From contig JAJZVV010000002.1 in assembly GCA_021845595.1 (NCBI GenBank), positions 186,001 to 250,000 of the forward strand: DNA of 64,000 nt, in the 5' to 3' direction. How positions within the stretch are numbered: the first letter of the stretch is position 1; each line of letters opens with the position of its first letter. Below are positions 48,827 to 58,362 of this stretch, one piece after another. The notes beneath the pieces are model-generated. The model searched no databases. It was not told the origin of the DNA and worked only from the letters and a program-made list of their open reading frames with translations. Position numbers and translations under genes: made by a program. The stretch is from Pseudomonadota bacterium (GTDB lineage: Bacteria; Pseudomonadota; Alphaproteobacteria; Acetobacterales; Acetobacteraceae).

Positions 48827-49887
48827 AGCTGGACCAGGGCCTGGCCGTCTCGCCCGCCGCCGGTCTTGCGGCGCCGGGCGAGCTCTTTCCGGGCGTGCCG
48901 GACGAGCGAATCATCCTGTTGTTCGGCCTGCCACGATCGGGGACGACGTGGCTCGCCAAGCTGTTCGACAGCCACCCGGACGTGCTCTACCGGCACGAGC
49001 CGGACAGCATCCGGCGCGGGCGGCATCTGCCGGAGTGGCCGGGGGAAACTTTTTCGCCAGCCGAACTCGCGTCGGCGCGCGCCTATGTCGGGGAGCTGCT
49101 CGGCATCCGCACGCTGAAATCGGCCGGGTCGCTGCCGATGTTCGGAAAGAATTTTCGCGGCCCCATGGCCCTGGCGCTGCGCCTGCGGCTGGCGCAGGCG
49201 CTGCACGCGCTGGGTGTCGTGCGCAGCATGCGCAAGGTTTCGCGCGCCATCGCCATACCGGATCTCATCGGGCGCGCGGCGTCCGGCCGGCTCCATATCG
49301 TGTTGAAATCGGTAACTTCGCCGCATCGGCTCGGGCTGCTCGCCGGCGCCCTGCCGGGCTGCCGGACCATCCTGATTCTGCGCCATCCTTGCGGGCAGGT
49401 CGCCTCCATGCTGCGTGGCGCGCGCGCGGGTCTGTTCGAGGAGAAGCTCGAGCTCGATCTTCCCTGGCTGCTGCGCAGCCCGGCGGCGCGGCGGCATGGC
49501 CTCGCCGCCGCCGGCTTCGCCCGGCTGGAGCCGGCGGAACAGCTCGCCTGGCGGTGGGTGATCCTGGCCGAGCCGGCTGCGGCCGGTCTCGAGCGGCTTC
49601 CGGATGCGCGCCTGGTGCGCCATGGCGACCTCGCCGCCCGGCCGGAGACGGAGGTGCGCGCGCTGTTCGCCTTCGCCGGCCTCGACTGGACCGCGCAGAG
49701 CGACGCCTTTCTTCGCCGCAGCACCCGGGGCGCCGGCCCGCAGCGCTACTATGGCGTGGTCCGGGACTCCACGCAGGAGGTGGACAAATGGCGCCGTGAG
49801 CTGGATGGTCCGACGCAGCGGCGCATCTGGGCGGTGGTGAGAAACTCTTCCTTAGCCAAGCTCTGGCCTGATGGGCTAGACGGCTGA
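48823..49887 (+). CDS. Sulfotransferase-family protein
   Basis: A 354-residue P-loop-like sulfotransferase. The 5'-phosphosulfate loop reads LFGLPRSGTTWLAKLFDSHPDVLYRHE and the 3'-phosphate-binding element falls in TILILRHPCGQVASML, together the PAPS-binding pattern. Translation begins at a GTG overlapping the aldolase stop. It sits before a flippase gene and after two glycosyltransferase genes, so sulfation of a surface glycan is a reasonable guess, not a demonstrated role. Confidence 0.8.
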   Translation: MKLDQGLAVSPAAGLAAPGELFPGVPDERIILLFGLPRSGTTWLAKLFDSHPDVLYRHEPDSIRRGRHLPEWPGETFSPAELASARAYVGELLGIRTLKSAGSLPMFGKNFRGPMALALRLRLAQALHALGVVRSMRKVSRAIAIPDLIGRAASGRLHIVLKSVTSPHRLGLLAGALPGCRTILILRHPCGQVASMLRGARAGLFEEKLELDLPWLLRSPAARRHGLAAAGFARLEPAEQLAWRWVILAEPAAAGLERLPDARLVRHGDLAARPETEVRALFAFAGLDWTAQSDAFLRRSTRGAGPQRYYGVVRDSTQEVDKWRRELDGPTQRRIWAVVRNSSLAKLWPDGLDG

Positions 49888-49972
49888 GCCGGGCCGGTTG
49901 GCCACGGCCAGGGTCCCCGCGCCGAGGGCCGAGGGGCGATTATGTGCAACGATGGGCGGGGGGTTGGCCGCA

Positions 49973-51505
49973 ATGAGTGAGGCGCCGAGCCAAGGCTCGT
50001 TGCTGGCCCGAACGGCCAAGGCGACCGGGTGGATGATCGTCTGGCGGCTGGTGACCCGCGTGCTCGGCCTGGGCAGCACGCTGGTGCTCGTGCGCCTGCT
50101 GCTGCCGAGCGATTTCGGCCTCGTCGCACTCGGCACCAGCTTCGCGCAGGCGGTCGACGCGCTCTCCATCATCGGAGTGGATGATGCCCTGATCCGGGAG
50201 AAGCACCCGGACCGCGCGATCTACAACACCGCCTTCACGATGAACGCGATCCGCAATGTCTTCACGGCCATGCTCGTCGCCGCGACCGCGGTTCCGGTCG
50301 GGGCCTTCTTCAACGAGCCGCGGCTCGCCCATATCCTGCTGGCGCTGGCGCTGGCCACCGCGGTCGAGGCGTTCGAGAATGTCGGCATCATCGATTTCCG
50401 GCGCGATCTGACCTTCGACAAGGAGTTCAAGCTGCGCCTGGTGCCGCGCCTCGCGGCGATCGTCACCACGATCACCCTGGCCGTGCTTCTGCGCACCTAC
50501 TGGGCGCTGGTCGCCGGCATCCTGGTCGGGCGCATCCTGCGCGTCGGCATGAGCTACGTCATGCATCCCTACCGGCCGGGGTTCACCCTGAGCGCCTGGC
50601 GGCGGATCATCGGCTTCTCGCTATGGACGTGGGTGATCAGCCTCGGCGTGCTGGTGCGTGACCGCGCTGGCAGCTTCATCATCGGGCGGCTGCTGAACAC
50701 GACGCAGGTCGGGTTTTTCTCCGTCGCCGGCGAGATCGCGACGCTGCCGGGCTCCGAGTTGCTGCAGCCGCTCAACCGGGCCCTGTTCTCCACCTTCGCG
50801 GTGGCGAAACACACCGGGGAGAGCATCGCCGAGACCTATCTGCGCGTCGCCGGCACCGCCATGCTGCTGATCACGCCGGCGAGCGTCGGGATCGGGCTGG
50901 TGGCCGAGCCGATCGTGCGCATCGCCTTCGGCCCCGGCTGGATGGAGGTCGCGCCGCTGATCCAGGTGATCGTGATCGGCGGCATCATCGGCGTTCCCGG
51001 CGCTCTAAGCTGCACCTTGTTCAGCTCGCACGGTGTTCTGGCCCCGATGTTCCGCGTCCAGATGATCTCACTGGCGATCGGGGTGCCGCTCTTCGCCGTC
51101 CTGCTGCCGAAATTCGGCCTGCTCGGTGCGATGCTCCTCAGCATGCCGGTTGGGATTGCGGAGCAGGCCGTGTATGTCTGGCGGACCATGCAGCGCTATG
51201 ACGTGCGCGGACACGAATTGGTGGCGCAGACATGGCGCCCGGTTGTCGCCTCGATGGTGATGGCCGCGGTCGTCATTGCCAGCGGCCTCAACCACGCCAC
51301 CGCGGAAACGCTGCCGGCGACACTGGCGGCGCCGCTGGTGGGGGCGGTCACGCTCGGCGTGGTCACCTACAGCGCGACCCTGCTTGCGCTCTGGCTCGTG
51401 GCCGGCCGGCCGCGTGGCGCGGAAACCGACATACTGGGCGTCCTGCAGCGTGTCTCGGCGCCGTTCGGCTCGATGCTGCGCGCGAGCCGGGCCTTGATCG
51501 GATAG
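49973..51505 (+). CDS. Polysaccharide flippase, MOP superfamily (Wzx/MviN-like)
   Basis: Inner-membrane protein of 510 residues with about 12-14 hydrophobic segments, moving lipid-linked oligosaccharides across the membrane. GWMIVWRLVTRVLGLGSTLVLVRLLLPSDFGLVALGTSF is the family N-terminal signature, and the region VGFFSVAGEIATLPGSELLQPLNRALFSTFA is typical of the Wzx-C/TuaB branch. The ATG at 49973 was chosen because the protein then starts just before the first helix; a start at 49898 would add 25 residues. Confidence 0.85.
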   Translation: MSEAPSQGSLLARTAKATGWMIVWRLVTRVLGLGSTLVLVRLLLPSDFGLVALGTSFAQAVDALSIIGVDDALIREKHPDRAIYNTAFTMNAIRNVFTAMLVAATAVPVGAFFNEPRLAHILLALALATAVEAFENVGIIDFRRDLTFDKEFKLRLVPRLAAIVTTITLAVLLRTYWALVAGILVGRILRVGMSYVMHPYRPGFTLSAWRRIIGFSLWTWVISLGVLVRDRAGSFIIGRLLNTTQVGFFSVAGEIATLPGSELLQPLNRALFSTFAVAKHTGESIAETYLRVAGTAMLLITPASVGIGLVAEPIVRIAFGPGWMEVAPLIQVIVIGGIIGVPGALSCTLFSSHGVLAPMFRVQMISLAIGVPLFAVLLPKFGLLGAMLLSMPVGIAEQAVYVWRTMQRYDVRGHELVAQTWRPVVASMVMAAVVIASGLNHATAETLPATLAAPLVGAVTLGVVTYSATLLALWLVAGRPRGAETDILGVLQRVSAPFGSMLRASRALIG

Positions 51506-51609
51506 CGCGCGCTTGCATCATCGGAGCCTCCGGCCGAGACTGCGCCGGTGCTGTCACATCCGAGAGCAATGAGTTCGCAGGGCCGCACCCGAGCGCGCGG
51601 GGACATGAC

Positions 51610-52059
51610 GTGAACGACGATGCCGAACACCCGGCCGCGCTGTCCGGCCTCGAACAGTTGCGGTCGCTTCTCACCGGCCGGCGCGGCCCGGCCATCGGCG
51701 AGACGCTGCGCTTTCGCCTGGTCGAGGTCGGGGAGGGGCGGGCCGTGTTCGAAGGCACGCCCGACCGGCATGTCTACAACCCGATCGGAACGGTCCATGG
51801 CGGGTATGCGGCGACGCTGCTCGACTCCGCGTGCGGCTGCGCGGTGCATTCCAAGCTGGGCCCGCACCAGGGCTATACCACGCTCGAACTGAAGATCGCC
51901 TATCACAAGGCGATGACACAGGATACCGGCAAGGTGCGCGCCGAAGGCCTGGTGCTGAGTTTCGGCCGCCGCGTCGCGTTCGCCGAAGCGAAACTGACCG
52001 GCTCGGATGGCCGGCTCTATGCCTCGGCGACGTCGACGCTGCTCGTCTTCGAGCGCTGA
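51610..52059 (+). CDS. PaaI-family hotdog thioesterase
   Basis: Acyl-CoA thioesterase of about 149 residues. VYNPIGTVHGGYAATLLDSACGCAV carries the HGG motif and the catalytic acidic residue of the PaaI/DUF4442 group, and YTTLELKIAYHKAM and GRRVAFAEAKLTGSDGRLYA complete the single hotdog fold. The start is a GTG at 51610 with GGGGA seven bases ahead; the ATG just upstream is out of frame. It stands between the flippase and the convergent amidase gene. It probably hydrolyses phenylacetyl- or medium-chain acyl-CoAs. Confidence 0.8.
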   Translation: MNDDAEHPAALSGLEQLRSLLTGRRGPAIGETLRFRLVEVGEGRAVFEGTPDRHVYNPIGTVHGGYAATLLDSACGCAVHSKLGPHQGYTTLELKIAYHKAMTQDTGKVRAEGLVLSFGRRVAFAEAKLTGSDGRLYASATSTLLVFER

Positions 52060-52068
52060 ACGAACGAA

Positions 52069-53511
52069 CTACCCGAGCACGGGTGGACGACGCTGCCGCC
52101 ATGGCCGCGCGGCCTCGAAAGCGGCAGACGCGCGCAGCACCATCGGATCATCGAGATGCCGCCCGACGATCTGCATGCCGACCGGCAGACCATCGGCGGT
52201 CCAGCCCGCGGGAACGGTCGCCGCGGGCTGCCCGGTCATGTTCATCGGGAACGTGAAGGCCAGCCACTGGAAGGGCGCGACGATGCGCCCGTCGATCTTT
52301 TCCGGCCCCTGGACGTGGACCGGGAAAGGCGGCACCGCGAGCGTTGGTGTGAGCAGCAGGTCGTAACGCTCCATGAAGCGCCACATCCGATTGTTCACCG
52401 CCTTGCGGGTCATGACCGCGCCGGTGAGTTCCTCCGCGGTCCACGGGCGGCGGATGAAATCGAGCAGATGCGGCGTCATACGGTCGGCAAACCTGTCGGC
52501 AAGGGCACGCATGCCGGCGAGATCGGACTCGAGCGCGACGAGACCCCAGAAGGCCGGGTAGGGGTCCGTCCAGCCCGGATGGGCTTCCTCGACAATGCAG
52601 CCGAGATCACGCTCGAAGACGCGGGCCGCGTCGGCGACGATGGTGCGCACGCGCGGATCGACCGCCGCGTAGCCCCAGTCCAGCGAGAGCGCAACCCGCT
52701 TGCCCTTGAGATCGCCTTTCAAACACTCCATCCAATCGAACTCGGGGCCGGGCAAGGTATGACGGTCGCGCGGGTCAGGGCCCGAGCCGATGACGGACAG
52801 CATGAGCGCGGAATCGGCAACCGTCCGACTCATCGGGCCGATATGCTCGAGGCTCTCCCAACTCGATACGCCCGGATAGCGCTCGTCCTTGGTGCCGGGA
52901 TAGAGCGGCACCCGGCCCATCGATGCCTTCATGCCGAAGATGCCGCAATGCGCCGACGGAATCCGCACCGAGCCGCCGCCATCGCTGCCAATCGCGAACG
53001 GGCACATCCCGGCCGCGACGGCAGCGCCCGACCCGGCGCTCGATCCACCAGGCGTCATGTCCAGATTCCACGGATTGCGCGTGGTCTCGAACACCGGATT
53101 GTGGCCGACACCACTGTAGCCGAATTCGGGGACGTTGGTCTTGCCGAGGATGATCGCGTCAGCCGCCTTGAGGCGCTCGACCACGACGTCGTCCTCATCG
53201 GGAATGAAATTCTCGTACGCGAAGGAGCCGGAGACCGTGCGAATACCCTTCGTGCAAACGAGATCCTTGATCCCGACGGGCACGCCGGCCAGTGGACCGA
53301 CCGCCTCCCCGGCCGCGATCCGTTGTTCGAGCCGCCGCGCAGCCTCGCGCGCGAGGTCCGGTGTGGGCGTGCAGAAGGCGTGCAGCTTCGGCTCGAGCGC
53401 CTCCATGCGCGCGATATGCGCTTCCGTCACCGCAACGGGAGAGACTTGCCGCTCCCGCACCAGGCGCGCGGTCGTGATCGCGTCGAGCTCACAGAGTTCC
53501 ATATCCGCCAT
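52069..53511 (-). CDS. Amidase signature family enzyme
   Basis: Hydrolyses a carboxamide to acid and ammonia. The 480-residue enzyme has the amidase signature Ser-cisSer-Lys triad: lysine in GVPVGIKDLVCTKG and the serines in TPGGSSAGSGAAVAAGM...GSDGGGSVRIPSA. IIGKTNVPEFG-type and LAFTFPMNMTGQPAATVPAG segments also fit. The ATG at 53511 has GGGAGGCGA ahead. It is the last gene of a minus-strand operon with a hydrolase and an NCS1-type permease. Aryl amides, indole-acetamide or hydantoin products are possible substrates. Confidence 0.88.
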   Translation of the reverse strand: MADMELCELDAITTARLVRERQVSPVAVTEAHIARMEALEPKLHAFCTPTPDLAREAARRLEQRIAAGEAVGPLAGVPVGIKDLVCTKGIRTVSGSFAYENFIPDEDDVVVERLKAADAIILGKTNVPEFGYSGVGHNPVFETTRNPWNLDMTPGGSSAGSGAAVAAGMCPFAIGSDGGGSVRIPSAHCGIFGMKASMGRVPLYPGTKDERYPGVSSWESLEHIGPMSRTVADSALMLSVIGSGPDPRDRHTLPGPEFDWMECLKGDLKGKRVALSLDWGYAAVDPRVRTIVADAARVFERDLGCIVEEAHPGWTDPYPAFWGLVALESDLAGMRALADRFADRMTPHLLDFIRRPWTAEELTGAVMTRKAVNNRMWRFMERYDLLLTPTLAVPPFPVHVQGPEKIDGRIVAPFQWLAFTFPMNMTGQPAATVPAGWTADGLPVGMQIVGRHLDDPMVLRASAAFEAARPWRQRRPPVLG

Positions 53512-53567
53512 ATTCGCCTCCCTTCGATCGGGGGATACGGGCGGCCTCACGGCCGCCCGCCGTCCCT

Positions 53568-54590
53568 TCAGCTCGCAAGCAGTTCCTTGAGCTTGTCGTC
53601 GATGAACTTCACGTCCACCGGATTGGTCCCCGGCCCGCCGGCGAAGTGGCCCCAGATCGATGGCACCGGGATCAGCTTCGCGTTCGGCATGTTGGCAACC
53701 TCGAACTCGCTGTCCGCCGGCGGGAAGTAGAGATCGGTCGCGCCCGGCATCACATAGGCCCGGGCCTTGATGGCGCCGAGCGCCTTCCTGAAGTCGCCGT
53801 GATAGAGCTCGTTGTCGCTGATATCGCCGTGCTGCCACGTCCACAGCATGGTGAGCAGGTTGTTCGCGTCCTTGGGAAGGAAGAATCCCTCCCAGAATGC
53901 GACCAGGAAGTCCTCCAGCGACGAGTAGCCGAGCGTCTTGAGGTCGAGTTCCTCTCGATAGAATGATTGGGAGAATCCCCAGCCCGCATAGACTCTCGCC
54001 ATCGCGCGCAGGCCGATGTTGGGCTTCTCCGTGTACCACCCGCCGGCAAACGCTGCGTCCGCGGTGAGCGCGGCCTTGACGCCTTCGAGAAAGACGAAAT
54101 TGTGACGCGAGCATTTGGCAGAGCCGCAGAATGGTGCGATCCGCTCCACCATGTCTGGATAGAGCGCGCCCCAATGAAACGTCTGCAGCGCGCCCATCGA
54201 CCAGCCCGTCACCAAGCGAATGCGGCTGATGCCGAACTTCTCGGTCACCAGCCGGTGCTGCACGCGGACGTTGTCGCACGCAGTGATTTTGGGGAAGCGG
54301 GGGCCGTTATACGGCTCGGGGGTGTTGGACGGGGACGAGGAAAGGCCATTGCCGAGCATGTTGGGGATGATGATGAAGTACTTTGCCGGATCGAGCGCCA
54401 TCCCCGGGCCGACCAGCCACTCGTTCTCATAATGCTGGCCGGAATACCAGGTCGGGTAGACGATGACATTGTCCTTGGCCGCGTTCAGCGTGCCGAAGGT
54501 CTTGTAGGCGAGCCGGCAGCCGCGCAGTGTCGCGCCCCCTTGCAGCCGGACATCGCCGAGTTCGAAGATTTCGTAGTCCATGTCGATCAT
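53568..54590 (-). CDS. Homoserine O-acetyltransferase-like alpha/beta hydrolase
   Basis: A 340-residue alpha/beta hydrolase of the MetX-like group. GCRLAYKTFGTLNAAKDNVIVYPTW near the start, the nucleophile elbow VTGWSMGALQTF, an aspartate in PGATDLYFPP and a histidine in IWGHFAGG form the triad. True MetX has GGSMGG and a different lid, so this is probably a hydrolase or acyltransferase on another substrate. Lying between an NCS1 permease and an amidase, it may cleave an imported amide or ester; that is inference. Confidence 0.75.
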   Translation of the reverse strand: MIDMDYEIFELGDVRLQGGATLRGCRLAYKTFGTLNAAKDNVIVYPTWYSGQHYENEWLVGPGMALDPAKYFIIIPNMLGNGLSSSPSNTPEPYNGPRFPKITACDNVRVQHRLVTEKFGISRIRLVTGWSMGALQTFHWGALYPDMVERIAPFCGSAKCSRHNFVFLEGVKAALTADAAFAGGWYTEKPNIGLRAMARVYAGWGFSQSFYREELDLKTLGYSSLEDFLVAFWEGFFLPKDANNLLTMLWTWQHGDISDNELYHGDFRKALGAIKARAYVMPGATDLYFPPADSEFEVANMPNAKLIPVPSIWGHFAGGPGTNPVDVKFIDDKLKELLAS

Positions 54591-54639
54591 ATCCCTGTCA
54601 TTGTGGCGGGCCTGCAGGCGCGCCTGTGGACCGCGACGG

Positions 54640-55980
54640 TCAGGCGTAGCGGGGCGCGAGCCGCATCACGCGTGCGAGAATGCCGTAGGCGACACCAGCG
54701 ACGATAAAGGCCGAGAGCGCGGTTGAATATTCGGGCGCGGTTTCGCTGACGATGAAGGCGATGATGGAGCCGGCCGCCCAGGCGAGGAAAGCCGCAGGAC
54801 TCCACTCCACACTCGCCTCCGCGCCGGGGCGGACGATGTACTGATCGACCAGAATGATCGCGCCGATCGGCGGCACCAGGACGCCCAGCAGCGTCAGCCA
54901 CTGGATGAAAAACGCCCAGACATTGCCCGCGGCGACGATGATGCCGATGGCTCCGAGGACGATGGCCAGCAGCCGCATATGGCTGCCCATGATTCGCGAC
55001 CAGCCGGTGGCCGCATTGTACAGGCAGTGCGAGCAGACGGAGCCGAGATTGAAGTAAAGGAAGAGGAAGGCGAGACCGCTCAGCCACGCCGTCTCCTTGG
55101 TGTTCAGGTAGCCGAACATGTTGTCGGCGCCGAAGGGGTTCTGGTCCGGTGTGGCGAGAGCCGCGGTTGTGATGCCGCCCACGAGCATCGCGGCGAGGTT
55201 GGCGAACGGGAACGCACTGAAGGTGGAAATCAGCGAGCTGGCGCTATCCTTTGCCCAGCGGTTGAAATCGGCGGTGACGGTTCCCGCGTCGACGAACAAT
55301 GTCAGGACGATGGTGAGACCGACGCCCATCGGCATCGAAGCCTGGCCGTGATTGCCGGCGTAGGAGAGGACCGCATCCCAGCCATGGGCGGCGACCGCAT
55401 CGGCGGCGACGTAGACCCCCAGAAGCACGAAGAGCGGCACCGAGACGAGGCCGATATAATGCAGGCCGCGCACGCCGACGAACGTGATGGCGATGTAGAG
55501 CAGGCCCGCGATGACGGTCATCATCACGTAGTTCAGATGGTACGTGCTGGCGACTAGGTTTCCGGTGATCCCGGTCTGCACCGCATACCAGCCGAGGAGC
55601 AAGGTCGAGAGAAGGCCCGAGGCGAAGACATACCCTTTGCGTCCGAAGACGATGCTGGCGAGGAGCGCGAAATTCAGCCCCCGCCGAGTTCCAAGGACGC
55701 CGAGCGCCCCGACATAGGCGAACATCAGCAGATTGCCGATGATCATGGCGGCCAGCGCGCGCTGGAATCCCATGCCAAGCACGAGAACGGAACCGGTCAT
55801 CGCGCCGGTGATGATCATGGGAAAGCCGATCCAGACCATGGTCACGGAAAAAAGGCTCCGCCGGGCGCTGATCGGCACCGGCAGATGTTCGTATTCTTCG
55901 CCGAGGACATGATCGATCTGGTTTTCGACGACTTCGACCTCGGCGCGCACGGAGTGCCCGTGCGGGTCATGCTGACTCAT
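54640..55980 (-). CDS. NCS1-family purine/cytosine (nucleobase or amide) permease
   Basis: Inner-membrane cation symporter of 446 residues with about 12 hydrophobic segments. The N-terminal LPVPISARRSLFSVTMVWIGFPMIITG is typical of CodB/allantoin-type NCS1 transporters, and FVDAGTVTADFNRWAKD matches the helix-6 region. The ATG at 55980 has an AGGAG site. It is first in the operon with the hydrolase and amidase, so it probably imports their substrate, for example a pyrimidine, hydantoin or cyclic amide. Confidence 0.85.
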   Translation of the reverse strand: MSQHDPHGHSVRAEVEVVENQIDHVLGEEYEHLPVPISARRSLFSVTMVWIGFPMIITGAMTGSVLVLGMGFQRALAAMIIGNLLMFAYVGALGVLGTRRGLNFALLASIVFGRKGYVFASGLLSTLLLGWYAVQTGITGNLVASTYHLNYVMMTVIAGLLYIAITFVGVRGLHYIGLVSVPLFVLLGVYVAADAVAAHGWDAVLSYAGNHGQASMPMGVGLTIVLTLFVDAGTVTADFNRWAKDSASSLISTFSAFPFANLAAMLVGGITTAALATPDQNPFGADNMFGYLNTKETAWLSGLAFLFLYFNLGSVCSHCLYNAATGWSRIMGSHMRLLAIVLGAIGIIVAAGNVWAFFIQWLTLLGVLVPPIGAIILVDQYIVRPGAEASVEWSPAAFLAWAAGSIIAFIVSETAPEYSTALSAFIVAGVAYGILARVMRLAPRYA

Positions 55981-56551
55981 GAAGAACTCCTGGTGTGTAG
56001 GATGGGGAGTGCAATTGCCCGCGCGCAATGGCAGGTGGCTGTAAGGCGCAAACACAGGGCCCGGCGGACGGTTCCCAGGACCATTTGGCGCGTACACTGG
56101 ACGGGCGACGCTGCCCGCCGGCGGGTCACGGCGAGGTGCCGGACCGCGATCAGACCCATAGACTACCGCCTCTTGGTCATGCCAGCAAGTTCACAAACTC
56201 GTGAATGGACTCCCGATGCCCCCAGGGCGGCCATTGAGCGCGCGAATAATAGGCATTGAAGGCCGATCGCCGGCATGATAGACCGAATTGCGCGGAAAAT
56301 ATGCAACTCAACAGCCGCTTTCCCTGCGCGGCAGGCGTATCGCCGGCTTCGGACGGCCAGCGGCAAAGGCGAGGGTGCGGCGACGGGGGTGATCAGCGGC
56401 TCGATGCGCAATCTGCGGGGGTGGGTCCGATGCGACGGTGGCATGGGCGGCGGCTGTGGTCTTGCTCCAGCCGACCGGCCGGGCGATAAACCGTCACGCG
56501 TCGGATGCAAGGGTACGACGACGGTACCTACCCCGACGACAGGAGGATGCG
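55981..56551. other. Divergent control region between the permease operon and amiC
   Basis: A 571-bp gap containing the promoters for both arms of the amide locus. On the minus strand a strong hairpin with hexaloop AGCGTC lies at 56119-56100 within the permease leader. On the plus strand AGGAGG at 56541 serves amiC, and GGTAC/GTACC pair around 56514-56532. No convincing coding region is present and no clear -35/-10 pair could be assigned. Confidence 0.4.
56100..56119 (-). promoter_or_regulatory. Candidate ANTAR-target hairpin upstream of the permease operon
   Basis: Read on the minus strand, GGCGGGC (56119-56113) pairs with GCCCGTC (56106-56100), with one G-T pair, around the six-base loop AGCGTC. 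ANTAR proteins bind hairpins whose hexaloops have A at position 1 and G at position 4, both true here, and the loop equals that in the leader after amiR. I could not find a convincing second hairpin or terminator following it, so this is tentative. Confidence 0.4.
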
Positions 56552-57703
56552 ATGGCTCGAACGAGTGATCGCCGCGATGATGCATGGCGCGTGGGCGTTC
56601 TGTTCTCGCACAGCGGGTTCATGGCGATCATCGAGGAGACGCAGCTTCGCGGGACGTTGCTGGCGATCGACGAGATCAACGCCGCCGGCGGCGTCAACGG
56701 CCGTGAACTTGTCCCCGTCATCTACGATCCCGGCTCCGAGCCCGTCGTGTTCGGCCAGCTCGCCAAACGATTGATGGTGGACGATGCCATCAGCACCATC
56801 TTCGGTTGTTATACGTCGAGCAGCCGAAAGGCGGTCATTCCGGTGGTGGAGCGGCTCAACGGGCTGCTCTGGTACCCAACCCTCTACGAAGGGTTCGAGT
56901 TTTCCCCGAACGTCATCTATACGGGTGCGGCGCCGAACCAGAACAGCGTCGTGCTCTCGCGTTATTTGATGGAGAATTTCGGTCCTCGCATCTTCTTCGT
57001 CGGCTCGGATTATATCTATCCGCGCGAATCGAACCGGATCATGGCGGAGCTGGTGCGCCGACAGGGTGGAGACGTCGTCGGCGAAGTCTACGTGCCATTG
57101 CGCGCGCAGAGATCGGATTTCCGGTCCGCCATGCGTCTGATCAAGGCGGCCCGGCCGGACGCGATCTTCTCCACTGTCGTCGGCGACGGGACGGTCTATC
57201 TCTACCAGTCCTATTTCGATGCAGGGTTCGATTCCGCAAACATGCCGATCGCGAGCCTCACCACTACCGAGGCCGAAATTCGTGCCATGGGGTTCGATGT
57301 CGGGAAGGGACACATCACCGCAGCGTCCTATTTCCAGAATATTGGCGGGTCGTGCAATGAACGGTTCGTCTCCCGATACCAGAAGCGGTACGGCGCGGAC
57401 GAGCCCACCAATGCGTGTGTCGAAGCGGCTTATTTCCAGGTCCATGTTTTCGCCAAAGCGCTGGAGAGCACGAACTCCATGGCGACGGACGTGCTGCGTA
57501 CCATGGTTCTCGGAACGGAGTACGAGGCGCCACAGGGCGCGATCAGTATCAACGAGACATCCAACCACGCCGATCTCTGGACGCGGATCGGTCGGGTCAA
57601 CCGATGCGGGCAGTTCGACGTTGTCCTGCAGTCCCAGGATGTGGTGCCCGCCGACCCGTACATGGTCGGGGCCGGTTGGGGTCTTGCGGCAGGGTTGACG
57701 TGA
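56552..57703 (+). CDS. amiC: Amide-sensing negative regulator AmiC (periplasmic-binding fold, cytoplasmic)
   Basis: Ligand-sensing partner of AmiR: without amide it holds AmiR inactive, with amide it releases it. The 383-residue protein has the type I periplasmic-binding fold (VGVLFSHSGFMAIIEETQLRGTLLAI, FGCYTSSSRKAVIPVVE, LLWYPTLYEG) but no signal peptide, as expected for a cytoplasmic sensor. AGGAGG precedes the ATG. amiR follows 3 bp later. It resembles the true binding protein two genes downstream, a typical paralogue pair. Confidence 0.9.
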   Translation: MARTSDRRDDAWRVGVLFSHSGFMAIIEETQLRGTLLAIDEINAAGGVNGRELVPVIYDPGSEPVVFGQLAKRLMVDDAISTIFGCYTSSSRKAVIPVVERLNGLLWYPTLYEGFEFSPNVIYTGAAPNQNSVVLSRYLMENFGPRIFFVGSDYIYPRESNRIMAELVRRQGGDVVGEVYVPLRAQRSDFRSAMRLIKAARPDAIFSTVVGDGTVYLYQSYFDAGFDSANMPIASLTTTEAEIRAMGFDVGKGHITAASYFQNIGGSCNERFVSRYQKRYGADEPTNACVEAAYFQVHVFAKALESTNSMATDVLRTMVLGTEYEAPQGAISINETSNHADLWTRIGRVNRCGQFDVVLQSQDVVPADPYMVGAGWGLAAGLT

Positions 57704-57706
57704 ACG

Positions 57707-58336
57707 ATGGTGCTCTCCGGCTCTGACCGACGGACCGCGGGCGGAACGGGTGGCGAGGCTTCGTCGCTGCGCGGCGAACTGGCGCGGCTCGACATTCTCG
57801 TTGCCGTTCCGGGCGACGAGTCCGGCATCTTCCTGATCCGCGAGCTGCAGCGCACGCGCGCCACCGTACGCCATCTCTGGCCCTTACCGGAGACACTGCC
57901 GGAGAGTGCGGACGTGATCTTCAGTGATCTGACGGATGGACTCTCCGCGCGGCTTGCGTGGGTGCCCGGTTGTGCAAAGTCGGCCCTGGTCGGCATATTG
58001 CCGGCGCAGTTCGAGGGAGACCTGGACCTTCTCCGCACGCTGGCGGTGGATGCGGTGCTGCATCGCCCATTCACGGCGCGCGCCGTGCTGACGAGCCTGG
58101 TGATGGCCTGGACGCGGTTTGGCTATGAGCGCCGCCTGCGGCAGCGCATCGCGAAGCTGGATGAGACCTTGCGCTCGGTCCGCATCGTCGAGCGCGCCAA
58201 GGCGATTCTGATCACCGGCCGGAAGCTCAGCGAGGACGATGCCTATCGTTTCATGCAGCGCCAGGCGATGGATCGGCGCGTGCCGATTGCCGCGATCGCG
58301 ACAGCGATCATTGACTCCCAGCGGATGCTCGGCTAA
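57707..58336 (+). CDS. amiR: ANTAR-domain transcription antitermination regulator AmiR
   Basis: RNA-binding antiterminator of 209 residues. The N-terminal pseudo-receiver domain (LARLDILVAVPGDESGIFLIRELQ) lacks a phosphorylation aspartate pattern. A coiled coil (ERRLRQRIAKLDETLRSVRIVER) joins it to the three-helix ANTAR domain AKAILITGRKLSEDDAYRFMQRQAM. It is expected to bind the hairpin leader that begins 26 bp after its stop and to prevent termination ahead of the transporter and amiE genes when AmiC is relieved by amide. Confidence 0.92.
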   Translation: MVLSGSDRRTAGGTGGEASSLRGELARLDILVAVPGDESGIFLIRELQRTRATVRHLWPLPETLPESADVIFSDLTDGLSARLAWVPGCAKSALVGILPAQFEGDLDLLRTLAVDAVLHRPFTARAVLTSLVMAWTRFGYERRLRQRIAKLDETLRSVRIVERAKAILITGRKLSEDDAYRFMQRQAMDRRVPIAAIATAIIDSQRMLG

Positions 58337-58362
58337 CCATCCCTGCTAGGTTGCTTGCAACC

